Assembly (NCBI RefSeq): GCF_016907515.1
Contig: NZ_JAFBBY010000001.1
Span: forward strand, 4,092,001-4,156,000
Direction of reading: 5' to 3'
DNA from: Nocardioides nitrophenolicus
Lineage (GTDB): Bacteria; Actinomycetota; Actinomycetes; Propionibacteriales; Nocardioidaceae
DNA: 64,000 nt
Shown: piece by piece, positions 34,004 through 41,082 of the stretch
Position numbering within the stretch: the stretch's first letter is position 1
How the letters are laid out: every line of letters starts with the position of its first letter
Program-made: the position numbers and the translations under genes
Notes under the pieces: model-generated
Databases searched by the model: none
Told to the model about the DNA's origin: nothing
The model's input: only the letters and a program-made list of their open reading frames with translations

Positions 34004-34546
34004 TCAGCCGGCCAACCCCTCGACCACCTCGGCTCCGGGGGCCTGTGCCAGCAGGTCCCCGGGCACGAGCAGCTTGGAGCGGCGCAGTCCAGAGCCGATC
34101 ACCGCCAGCTCCATCTCCGGGACCCGGGCGTCGACGAGCAGTCGCCAGCCCGCGGGCAGCCCGACGGGCGTGATGCCGCCGTACTCCATCCCGGACTCGG
34201 CCACCGCCCGCTCCAGCGGCAGGAACGACGGCTTGCGGACGTCGAGCAGCCGCTTCACCGTGTGGTTGACGTCGGCGCGGGTGTCGGCGCGGACCAGGCA
34301 GGCGGCCACCCGCTCCTCGCCCTCCCGCTTGCCGGCGACCAGCACGCAGTTGGCGCCGGTCGTCATCGGCAGGTCGTAGGCCGCGCTCATCGCGGCCGTG
34401 TCGGCGAGCTCGGGGTCGATCTCGACGACCGCGATCCGCTCGGCTCCCGGCCAGGCGGCCAGGGCGGCGGCGACCGGTGGGGCGACCAGGTCGGGATGCT
34501 CGAGCGCGACGAGGGAGGCCAGGCCGGTCAGCCTGGGGAGGGTCAC
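34004..34546 (-). CDS. YbaK/prolyl-tRNA deacylase-like protein
   Basis: This 180-residue protein resembles the YbaK/ProX domain that removes mischarged amino acids from tRNA: ADVNHTVKRLLDVRKPSFLP, the GMEYGGITPVGLPAGW motif and VIGSGLRRSKLLVPGDLL. It may act as a stand-alone editing factor, but a non-editing role is possible. Start is GTG, overlapping the stop of the small membrane protein upstream (GTGA). It ends 4 bp from npdG, which converges on it. Confidence 0.82.
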   Translation of the reverse strand: MTLPRLTGLASLVALEHPDLVAPPVAAALAAWPGAERIAVVEIDPELADTAAMSAAYDLPMTTGANCVLVAGKREGEERVAACLVRADTRADVNHTVKRLLDVRKPSFLPLERAVAESGMEYGGITPVGLPAGWRLLVDARVPEMELAVIGSGLRRSKLLVPGDLLAQAPGAEVVEGLAG

Positions 34547-34854
34547 TGCCAGCCCCGCATCTGGTGGCCGTCCCAGGCGTGCTGGTCGGCGCTCGGGTCC
34601 GGGTGGCGGCCGCGCAGCACCGACGCGACCAGGCCGGCGGCCCCCGCCGCGAGCCAGGGCAGGCCCATGATCCAGCCGTTGTGCTGCAGCTGCACGCGGT
34701 CGCTGATCGCCAGCGCCCACACGATCACCAGGCCGGTGAACGCGACGCCCATGACCAGGTGGCCGGTGTTGACGCGGTGCCGGCCGGTCCGGCGGGCGCC
34801 GTCGGCGGGTCGCTCCTCGCGGGGGAGCTCGGTGGTGGGCTCGTCGTGGCTCAT
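34543..34854 (-). CDS. Small membrane protein in the PspC operon
   Basis: This 103-residue protein has a charged N-terminus (about 35 residues), two membrane helices (TGHLVMGVAFTGLVIVWAL and WIMGLPWLAAGAAGLVASVL) and a His/Asp-rich tail. I recognise no named family. It overlaps the PspC gene upstream (ATGA) and the YbaK gene downstream (GTGA), so all three are translated as one operon. It might be a partner of the PspC protein. Confidence 0.75.
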   Translation of the reverse strand: MSHDEPTTELPREERPADGARRTGRHRVNTGHLVMGVAFTGLVIVWALAISDRVQLQHNGWIMGLPWLAAGAAGLVASVLRGRHPDPSADQHAWDGHQMRGWQ

Positions 34855-36020
34855 GCTGCGCTCCGGAACTCGATCTGGCCGAGGTCGAGGTCGGCGTTGA
34901 CGGTCAGGGTGGGGTTGTCGGCGACGGTGCCGTTGTCGCCGGTGAAGTCGTCGCTGGTCCGCTTGCCGAAGATCGCGACCTCGCCCGCGTCGATGGTGCC
35001 ACGCGCCTCCACGTTGAGGCCCTCCTTGGGGACGATGACCAGGATGTGGCCGACGCCGAGCTCGAGGTCGAGGGTCCGGCCGTCCAGCTGGTCGAGGTCG
35101 CGGATGTCGCTGAGGTCGATCCGCAGCTCGCCCACGCCGAGGTCGTAGGACGGCTTCAGGTCCGACGCCTGCTGCAGCACCGGCCGCTCCTGCCCGACCT
35201 CGAGGCTGTCGGCGACGCCGGTGACCGCGGTGGCCCCGGCGGCGAGCAGGCCGACCAGGATCAGGCCGCCGGCGCGTCCGTAGAACGCGCCGACGAGCAG
35301 CATCAGGCCGGTCACGCCGAGCACCGTCGCCGGGTACGCCGACGGGGTGACGTCGACGCCGGCGAGCTGGAGCGTGGCCAGGGTGCCGAGGCCGAGCGCG
35401 GCGAGGCCGAGGGTGAAGGGGAACAGCAGTGGTCCGCGCTTGCGCGGGTCCACCGGGCGCCGGTACGCCGGCGGCGGGGTCCGGTAGGCCGAGTACGTCG
35501 CCCCGGGCTCGGTCGCGGGGGCGGCCGGGGGCGGGGGAGGCCCGGCAGGGGTGCCGCGCAGCCAGGGGTGGGTGGGGCCGCCGGGCTTGATCGCGTTCTT
35601 GCCGGCGAGCACCACGACCAGCAGCAGGCCGATCACCAGCATCGGCCACGGGAACCCGGGGCCGCCGAAGGTGTCGCCGATGACCGAGGCGATGGCGACC
35701 ACGCCGCCGATGATCAGCGCCGCGGTGCGGATGCCCTCGTCGACGCGGATCACCGTGTCCTCGGTGCCCTCCTCGGGGACGAAGAGCCAGCACACGGCGT
35801 ACAGGATCAGCCCGCCGCCCCCGAAGAAGGTGAGGACGACGAACGCGACGCGCACCAGCAGCGGGTCGATGTCGAGGTGCCGCGCGACGCCCGCCGCCAC
35901 GCCGGCGACCTTGCGGTCGTCGCGGCTGCGGCGGAGCCGGGCGAGGTCGCGGACCTCGTCGCGGGTCACCCGAGGCCCCTCGCGGTGCGGCTCGTGCTCG
36001 GTGTCGGTCGGTGCGTTCAT
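34851..36020 (-). CDS. PspC-domain protein with LiaF-like C-terminal domain
   Basis: This protein of about 389 residues has a PspC domain near the N-terminus (DDRKVAGVAAGVARHLDIDPLLVRVAF), several membrane segments, and a C-terminal beta-helical domain of the LiaF/DUF2154 type (GVGELRIDLSDI, VIVPKEGLNVEARGTIDAGEVAIFGKR). Such proteins sense or limit envelope-stress signalling. It is divergent from a PspC-histidine kinase gene, the usual actinobacterial arrangement in which the two share a promoter region. The start is uncertain: ATG at 36020 or at 36032; neither has a strong ribosome binding site. Confidence 0.85.
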   Translation of the reverse strand: MNAPTDTEHEPHREGPRVTRDEVRDLARLRRSRDDRKVAGVAAGVARHLDIDPLLVRVAFVVLTFFGGGGLILYAVCWLFVPEEGTEDTVIRVDEGIRTAALIIGGVVAIASVIGDTFGGPGFPWPMLVIGLLLVVVLAGKNAIKPGGPTHPWLRGTPAGPPPPPAAPATEPGATYSAYRTPPPAYRRPVDPRKRGPLLFPFTLGLAALGLGTLATLQLAGVDVTPSAYPATVLGVTGLMLLVGAFYGRAGGLILVGLLAAGATAVTGVADSLEVGQERPVLQQASDLKPSYDLGVGELRIDLSDIRDLDQLDGRTLDLELGVGHILVIVPKEGLNVEARGTIDAGEVAIFGKRTSDDFTGDNGTVADNPTLTVNADLDLGQIEFRSAA

Positions 36021-36164
36021 GTCGTCCAGCATGCTGTCACGACGGCGCGCGGACCATCGGGGACAGCCCTGATCCGCACCGGTCGCCCCGGGGCCGGCAT
36101 CAGGGTCGGCTCAGGGTGCTTCCCCCTGCTGACGCCGGATCGGCTGTGTGACGATGGGAGCACC

Positions 36165-37469
36165 ATGACCAGCACCGCGTCCCTTCCCGCACCCCCGGCG
36201 CCGCCCCGCGACGTACGACGGGCCTGGCGCGACCTGCGGGAGCCGATGATCGGCGGCGTCGCCTCCGGCCTCGCCGTCCACCTCGGCGTGTCCGTGCTGG
36301 CGGTGCGGGCCGCGTTCGTGATCGCGACCGTGATCGGCGGGTCCGGGGTGATGGCGTACGCCGCGCTGTGGATCCTGCTCCCCGCCGGACCGCCCCCGGA
36401 GTACCTCGCGCCGGGGCTCGCCAGCGCCTCGCGTGACGGCCGCCGGCCCGGGCGCCGCGGTCGCCGCCTCTCCGACGTGGGTCCGGTGATCACGCTCGCG
36501 GTCCTCGGCATCGGCGCCGTGTTCACCACCGAGGCGCTGCTCGGCACCGGCTGGTGGATCTGGCCGCTCGGCATCGCCGTCGTCGGCGTCGCGCTGCTGT
36601 GGCGCCAGGCCGACGAGGCGCAGCGGGAGCGCTGGCTCGACGCCACCGGAAAGGTCGACCCGGTCCGGCTGGTGGTCGGCGGCGGTGGCTGGGCCGCTTG
36701 GGCCCGGATCGGCGCCGGCGTGGTCCTGGTCGTGGTGGCGCTCGCGCTGTTCGCCCTGCGCGACGGGTCGCTGAGCGTCGCCGGCGACGCGATGCTCGCG
36801 ATCCTGCTGGCCTTCTTCGGCGTCGGGATCGTGCTCGGCCCGTTCGTCTACCGGCTGATGTCCGACCTGACCGACGAGCGCGCCGAGCGGGTCCGCACCC
36901 AGGAGCGCGCCGACGTGGCCGCCCACCTGCACGACTCGGTGCTTCAGACCCTGGCGCTGATCCAGAAGAACCCCGCCGACGCCGCCCGACTGGCCCGCGC
37001 CCAGGAGCGCGACCTGCGCGCCTGGCTGTACGCCGGCGAGTCGCTCGACGAGGCGACCGTCGCCAGCGCACTGCGCGCGGCCGCCGCCGAGATCGAGGAC
37101 GCCTACGGCATCGCCGTCGACGTGGTGGCCGTCGGCGACTGCGACTACGACGAGTCGGCCCGCCCGATCGTGCAGGCCGCGCGCGAGGCGACCACCAACG
37201 CCGCCAAGCACGCCGGCGTCCCCCGGATCGACGTCTACGCCGAGATCACCCCCGCCGGGATCGACGTCTTCGTCCGCGACCGCGGCGCCGGCTTCGACCC
37301 GGAGGCGACCCCGGAGGACCGCCTCGGCGTACGGCGCAGCATCATCGACCGCATGGAGCGCCACGGCGGCCGGGCCGAGATCCGGTCCGCGCCCGGCGAG
37401 GGCACCGAGGTGCGGCTGCACCTCGACCACACCCCCGAACCGTCGAAGAGCAAGGAGACCCATGAGTGA
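36165..37469 (+). CDS. PspC-domain sensor histidine kinase
   Basis: This 434-residue kinase has an N-terminal PspC domain (EPMIGGVASGLAVHLGVSVLAVRAAF), about five membrane helices, a HisKA_3 phosphoacceptor with His256 in AAHLHDSVLQTL, and a HATPase domain with N-box REATTNAAKHAG and DRGAGFDP. It should autophosphorylate and pass the phosphate to the LuxR regulator encoded next, with which it overlaps by 8 bases. With the divergent PspC/LiaF-like gene this looks like an envelope-stress three-part system. A GGGAG ribosome binding site precedes the ATG. Confidence 0.92.
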   Translation: MTSTASLPAPPAPPRDVRRAWRDLREPMIGGVASGLAVHLGVSVLAVRAAFVIATVIGGSGVMAYAALWILLPAGPPPEYLAPGLASASRDGRRPGRRGRRLSDVGPVITLAVLGIGAVFTTEALLGTGWWIWPLGIAVVGVALLWRQADEAQRERWLDATGKVDPVRLVVGGGGWAAWARIGAGVVLVVVALALFALRDGSLSVAGDAMLAILLAFFGVGIVLGPFVYRLMSDLTDERAERVRTQERADVAAHLHDSVLQTLALIQKNPADAARLARAQERDLRAWLYAGESLDEATVASALRAAAAEIEDAYGIAVDVVAVGDCDYDESARPIVQAAREATTNAAKHAGVPRIDVYAEITPAGIDVFVRDRGAGFDPEATPEDRLGVRRSIIDRMERHGGRAEIRSAPGEGTEVRLHLDHTPEPSKSKETHE

Positions 37470-38121
37470 CCCGGTGCGCGTGGTCGTCGTCGACGACCAC
37501 GCCATGTTCCGCCGCGGCGTCAGCGCCGAGCTCGCCGCCACGGGAGCCGGCCGGGTCGAGGTCGTGGCCGAGGCCGCCGACGTCGACGAGGCGGTCGCCG
37601 CGGTCCTGGCCCACCGCCCCGACGTCGTCCTGCTCGACGTGCACCTGCCCGGGGGCGGCGGCGTCGAGGTGATCCGCCGGGTCAAGGACGGCGACGTGCG
37701 CTATCTCGCCCTGTCGGTGTCCGACGCGGCCGAGGACGTCATCGGCACCGTCCGCGGCGGCGCCCGCGGCTACGTCACCAAGACCATCACCGGCCCCGAG
37801 CTGGTCGACGCGATCACCCGGGTCGCCGACGGCGACGCCGTGTTCTCGCCGCGGCTGGCGGGCTTCGTGCTCGACGCCTTCGCCGGCGCCGGGCTGTCCG
37901 CCGACCTCGCCAGCGTCGACGAGGACCTCGACCGGCTCACCGAGCGGGAGCGGGAGGTGATGCGGCTGATCGCCCGCGGCTACTCCTACAAGGAGGTCGC
38001 CAAGGAGCTGTTCATCTCGATCAAGACCGTCGAGACCCACATGTCGTCGGTGCTGCGCAAGCTCCAGCTGTCCTCGCGCCACGAGCTGACCCGGTGGGCC
38101 TCGGACCGCCGGCTGCTGTGA
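37462..38121 (+). CDS. LuxR/NarL-family response regulator
   Basis: This 219-residue regulator has a receiver domain with Asp11/Asp12 and the phosphoacceptor Asp59 in VVLLDVHLP. The C-terminal LuxR helix-turn-helix is visible (LTEREREVMRLIARGYSYKEVAKELFIS, then KTVETHMSSVLRKL). It is the partner of the PspC kinase just upstream. Its stop overlaps the start of the VanY-like gene (GTGA), which may be a direct part of the response. Confidence 0.96.
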   Translation: MSDPVRVVVVDDHAMFRRGVSAELAATGAGRVEVVAEAADVDEAVAAVLAHRPDVVLLDVHLPGGGGVEVIRRVKDGDVRYLALSVSDAAEDVIGTVRGGARGYVTKTITGPELVDAITRVADGDAVFSPRLAGFVLDAFAGAGLSADLASVDEDLDRLTEREREVMRLIARGYSYKEVAKELFISIKTVETHMSSVLRKLQLSSRHELTRWASDRRLL

Positions 38122-38984
38122 GGAGGGCCGCCGCCCTCGTCGCGGCGGCGCTGCTGCTCGCCGGCTGCTCCGGCACGACGGCCCCGCCGGACCCGGGCGC
38201 CAGCACCGGCTCGGGCTCCGGCTCAGCCCCCGGGACCCTCGCGCCCGCGGCCACGGACGCGCCGAGCCCGGCGCCGGCGTACTCCACCTGGCGGCTCGGC
38301 GTCCACGTGCTGCCGCGCACCGCCCAGGGCTTCGGCGAGATCCGCCCGACGCCCAAGGCGCTGCGGGTACGCCGCTACCCGACCACCGACCTGCTCCCGC
38401 CGCCCGCGGACGGCGCCTTCCACGCGAGCGTCGGGCCGGTCACCGCCGCGATCCGCGAACGGATGGGGGAGACCTGGTCCCCGGCCTGCCCGGTCGCGCT
38501 GGCCGACCTCGCCTATGTCACCGTGGTCTTCCGCGGCTTCGACGGCCTGGCCCACACCGGCGAGCTGGTCCTGGCCGCCACGGAGGCCGACGACGTCGTG
38601 TCGGTCTTCCGGGCCCTGTTCGCGGCCGGCTACCCGATCGAGGAGATGCGGCTGCCGACCACCGCCGACCTCGACGCGCCGCCCACGGGCGACGGCAACG
38701 ACACCGCCGCCCTGGTCTGCCGGGCGGTCCGCGGCCAGACCTCGTGGTCGGCCCACGCCTACGGCCTCGCGATCGACGTGAACCCCTTCCTCAACCCCTA
38801 CGCCAAGGGCGACGTGGTGCTCCCCGAGCGGGCCTCGGCGTACCTCGACCGGACCCGGACCCAGCCCGGCATCATCCACGCCGGCGACCTGGTCGTGCGC
38901 GAGTTCGCGCGCATCGGGTGGTCGTGGGGCGGCTCGTGGCGCTCGCTCAAGGACTACCAGCACTTCACGGCGACCGGTGGCTGA
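38118..38984 (+). CDS. M15-family (VanY/D-Ala-D-Ala carboxypeptidase-like) lipoprotein
   Basis: This 288-residue lipoprotein has lipobox LLAGC at about residue 18, a Pro/Ser/Gly-rich spacer and a C-terminal peptidase domain with the zinc motif SAHAYGLAIDVN and the final HFTATGG. These give the His, Asp and His ligands of the M15 fold. It probably trims peptidoglycan stem peptides outside the membrane. It is coupled to a two-component system, so it may be made in response to wall stress. The start is GTG with GTGA overlap. Confidence 0.83.
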   Translation: MRRAAALVAAALLLAGCSGTTAPPDPGASTGSGSGSAPGTLAPAATDAPSPAPAYSTWRLGVHVLPRTAQGFGEIRPTPKALRVRRYPTTDLLPPPADGAFHASVGPVTAAIRERMGETWSPACPVALADLAYVTVVFRGFDGLAHTGELVLAATEADDVVSVFRALFAAGYPIEEMRLPTTADLDAPPTGDGNDTAALVCRAVRGQTSWSAHAYGLAIDVNPFLNPYAKGDVVLPERASAYLDRTRTQPGIIHAGDLVVREFARIGWSWGGSWRSLKDYQHFTATGG

Positions 38985-39002
38985 AACCGGCCCCCGGCTG
39001 GA

Positions 39003-39008
39003 TAGGGT
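39003..39008 (+). promoter_or_regulatory. -10 box for a leaderless small membrane protein gene
   Basis: TAGGGT ends 6 bases before the ATG at 39015, matching the leaderless spacing seen at five other genes in this window. Confidence 0.5.
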
Positions 39009-39014
39009 GCGGTC

Positions 39015-39374
39015 ATGGAGACCCTGCGCCTGATCCTGCTCATCCTCCACATCCTGGGCTTCTCGGCCCTGATCGGTGGGCTGCTCGCGCAGGTCGGCCC
39101 CGGCGAGAAGCGGGTCACCGGCGTGATGCGCGACGGCGTCGGCACCGCCTTCCTCGCCGGCCTGCTCCTGGTCGGCGTCCTCGAGGGCGGCGACGACCCG
39201 GTCAACCACGCCAAGGTCGGCGTCAAGCTCGCCATCGGCCTGGTGCTGCTGGTGCTGGTGATGGCCAACATGCGCAAGGCCAAGATCCCCAACGGCCTGT
39301 GGGCCGGGCTGCTGGTGCTCGCGGTCGCCGAGGTCTGCATCGCCGTCCTCTGGTCGCCCGTGCACAGCAGCTGA
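39015..39374 (+). CDS. Small four-helix membrane protein
   Basis: This 119-residue protein has four predicted membrane helices and little else: an N-terminal LRLILLILHILGFSALIGGLL, a GTAFLAGLLLVGVL helix, KVGVKLAIGLVLLVLVM and LWAGLLVLAVAEVCIAVLW. The pattern with His in the first helix and a Lys-rich loop before the last helix is common in actinobacterial membrane proteins of unknown function. It has its own leaderless promoter. Confidence 0.75.
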   Translation: METLRLILLILHILGFSALIGGLLAQVGPGEKRVTGVMRDGVGTAFLAGLLLVGVLEGGDDPVNHAKVGVKLAIGLVLLVLVMANMRKAKIPNGLWAGLLVLAVAEVCIAVLWSPVHSS

Positions 39375-39465
39375 TCCGGGCGGCGTGCTGTCGGACCCGC
39401 GCCGTCGGGGTGCGGACCGGCGCGCTGTAACACGCTGTCCGCTGTTGTGGGGGGCGCGCATCGGC

Positions 39466-39575
39466 TGTAACACGGTGTCCGCCGCTCCGGCGTACCCGTA
39501 GGTGCTGTTCCCGACCCGCACGAACCCTCCATGCCGACGTCTCAGGTCGGATAGAGCAGCGATCAGCGTGTTACA
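39466..39575. repeat. Element B, copy 1 (110 bp)
   Basis: It begins TGTAACAC and ends GTGTTACA, with an interior CTGTTCCCGACCCGCACG and GACGTCTCAGGTCGG. Copies 2 (40864-40973) and 3 (60150-60259) have exactly the same length, ends and orientation. It lies 69 bp downstream of the nuclease-like gene. Confidence 0.8.
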
Positions 39576-39644
39576 GCGCGTCTGTCGACCAGCGCCGACA
39601 CCCGCTCAGCCCCTCGATCGAGGAGTCGATGCGCGCTGTCGGGC

Positions 39645-40709
39645 TCAGGCCGCCCAGCGATCCCAACCCATGAGTCGGTACGTCGGCCGCGAGGGCCGTG
39701 GCCGTGGGCGCGGGTGTCGGGGACGGTACTGCGCGAGATCCGACACGTCGATTCCGAAGCGCACGCAGGTTGCGAGGTACTCGCGGAGCAGACGTGCGCG
39801 GCCTCGCTCGAGTCCCGGCCCCCAGACGTCGGCCCAGGTGACGCGGCACACGCCGAGCTTGAACCCGGCAACGAAGTCGTGCCGTCCCTTCTCGGCCCAG
39901 AGCACCTCGGTCGGAGGGCGGTCGGCGACCCCACCGTCGACGGGGGTGAGGATCTTGACCTTCCCGTCGAACTCGAAGACCTGGCGTCCCAGCCGCAGGT
40001 CGCACCAGGCCGTGCGCCCCTCGGCGGTGAGTCCGAACTGGACTTCGGGCACGCCGAAACCGAGCCCTTCGACGAGGTGGCGCATCAGCGTCTCGCCGAT
40101 CGAGTCGGTGTCCGGCGAGGCGGACTCGATCACGTCTCGCATCACGGTCGACTGGGGCCAGCAGTGCATCTGCGACAGGACCGCGACCAGCTCCTGTCGA
40201 GTGACTCCCATCCGCATCGCGGAGTCGACCGCGACCAAGCCCGCGAGGTGACCGTGTTCGCGGGTGATGTCGAGCGCCGTACGCGCGGGCCCGAGCATCC
40301 TCATCCCGGCGACCGTGCACAGCTGCTCAGAGGGATACGGCGCCAGGTGATGCGCGATGCCGTGGCGTCGGTGGGTGCCGACGAGCCCGGGATGAGTGAC
40401 GTGTGAGGTCGGATCCGGCTCGTGAAGCACTGGCAGTTCGAGAGGGTAGGCCGCCGAGTGGTGGCTGAACACGTGGGGGCGGCCGACCCGGAGGCTTGCG
40501 GCCCGGTCGGCCAGCATCCGCTGCTCGGCATGGGTGGTGAGCGAGTGGACGTAGTCGCGCTCGGCGTAGACGCCGGTGCGTACGGCGATCCATGCGCCCG
40601 AGCGTACGAGCCGGTCGACCTGCTCGGGGGACATGCCGACGCCGATGGCCTGCGCGCGGGTGACCAGTCCCCACTGCGTACTCATCACGCCGATCACTCG
40701 ACTGTTCAT
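39645..40709 (-). CDS. AbiEi/DUF559-like protein with PDDEXK-type C-terminal nuclease fold
   Basis: This 354-residue protein has an AbiEi-type winged-helix start (MNSRVIGVMSTQWGLVTRAQA, MSPEQVDRLVRSGAW), a middle part with HHSAAYPLELP, and a C-terminal restriction-endonuclease-like fold. Candidate active-site residues are the Asp in AWCDLRLG and Glu246, Asp248 and Lys250 in VFEFDGKVK. It is a remote relative of the protein at 9685-10731. AbiEi domains are known from antitoxins, but no toxin gene lies next to it. It sits alone within nested TGTAACAC/GTGTTACA repeats. The start could also be the ATG eight codons downstream. Confidence 0.75.
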   Translation of the reverse strand: MNSRVIGVMSTQWGLVTRAQAIGVGMSPEQVDRLVRSGAWIAVRTGVYAERDYVHSLTTHAEQRMLADRAASLRVGRPHVFSHHSAAYPLELPVLHEPDPTSHVTHPGLVGTHRRHGIAHHLAPYPSEQLCTVAGMRMLGPARTALDITREHGHLAGLVAVDSAMRMGVTRQELVAVLSQMHCWPQSTVMRDVIESASPDTDSIGETLMRHLVEGLGFGVPEVQFGLTAEGRTAWCDLRLGRQVFEFDGKVKILTPVDGGVADRPPTEVLWAEKGRHDFVAGFKLGVCRVTWADVWGPGLERGRARLLREYLATCVRFGIDVSDLAQYRPRHPRPRPRPSRPTYRLMGWDRWAA

Positions 40710-41082
40710 GTCCAGCACTCTGGCCCTGGCCGGGTCCTTCCGCGCCGATTGTCTCCTTGGCTGTGGAGTGGCACGTGGATCGCGGGCCCTGGGGACGGCG
40801 AACGGCGCGTCGAGTGGCGGGTGTGGCGGCTGGTGCTCGGGGCGGATGCGGCTTCGGCGGGCTTGTAACACGTTGTCCGCGGCTCTTCGCGACCTCGACG
40901 GACTGTTGCCGACCCGTACGGACGGGCTTCCGCGACGTCGCAGGTCCGGGAGGCGGGCGAACTCCGTGTTACAGCGGGCGCGAGCACCCAAGACCCGCGA
41001 ACCCCGTGTTACAGCGCTCGCCCCACCCACCCCCGACCTCACCCCACCCACCGTCGGACCCGCGCCGTAGGCTGGTCGGAGC
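40710..41082. other. Non-coding stretch with element B repeats upstream of pcrA
   Basis: I see no gene here. It contains element B copy 2, an extra right-end motif GTGTTACA at 41006-41013, the right 16-bp direct repeat and the pcrA promoter region. A TAGGCT box at 41068-41073 lies 9 bases before the pcrA ATG. Confidence 0.6.
40864..40973. repeat. Element B, copy 2 (110 bp)
   Basis: It begins TGTAACACGTTGTCCGC and ends CCGTGTTACA, with interior CTGTTGCCGACCCGTACG and GCGACGTCGCAGGTCCGG. It is 155 bp upstream of the nuclease-like gene start and in the same orientation as copy 1. Confidence 0.8.

Larger units (their letters stand above)
39390..41068. mobile_element. Candidate mobile unit: nuclease-like gene in nested repeats
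   Basis: Identical 16-bp direct repeats GTCGGACCCGCGCCGT lie at 39390-39405 and 41053-41068. Inside them, 13-bp inverted repeats GCGCTGTAACACG (39422-39434) and CGTGTTACAGCGC (41005-41017) bracket the unit. Inside those, two full 110-bp copies of element B flank a single AbiEi/DUF559-like gene. This layout resembles a transposable unit, but no known transposase is present. Part of the left direct repeat also resembles the interior of element B, so chance or degenerate B copies could explain it. Confidence 0.4.

Noticed and set aside
39645..40709. AbiEi-type toxin-antitoxin pair
   Set aside because: The protein has the AbiEi-like N-terminus, but no AbiEii-like nucleotidyltransferase gene is next to it, so a classical type IV toxin-antitoxin system is not supported.
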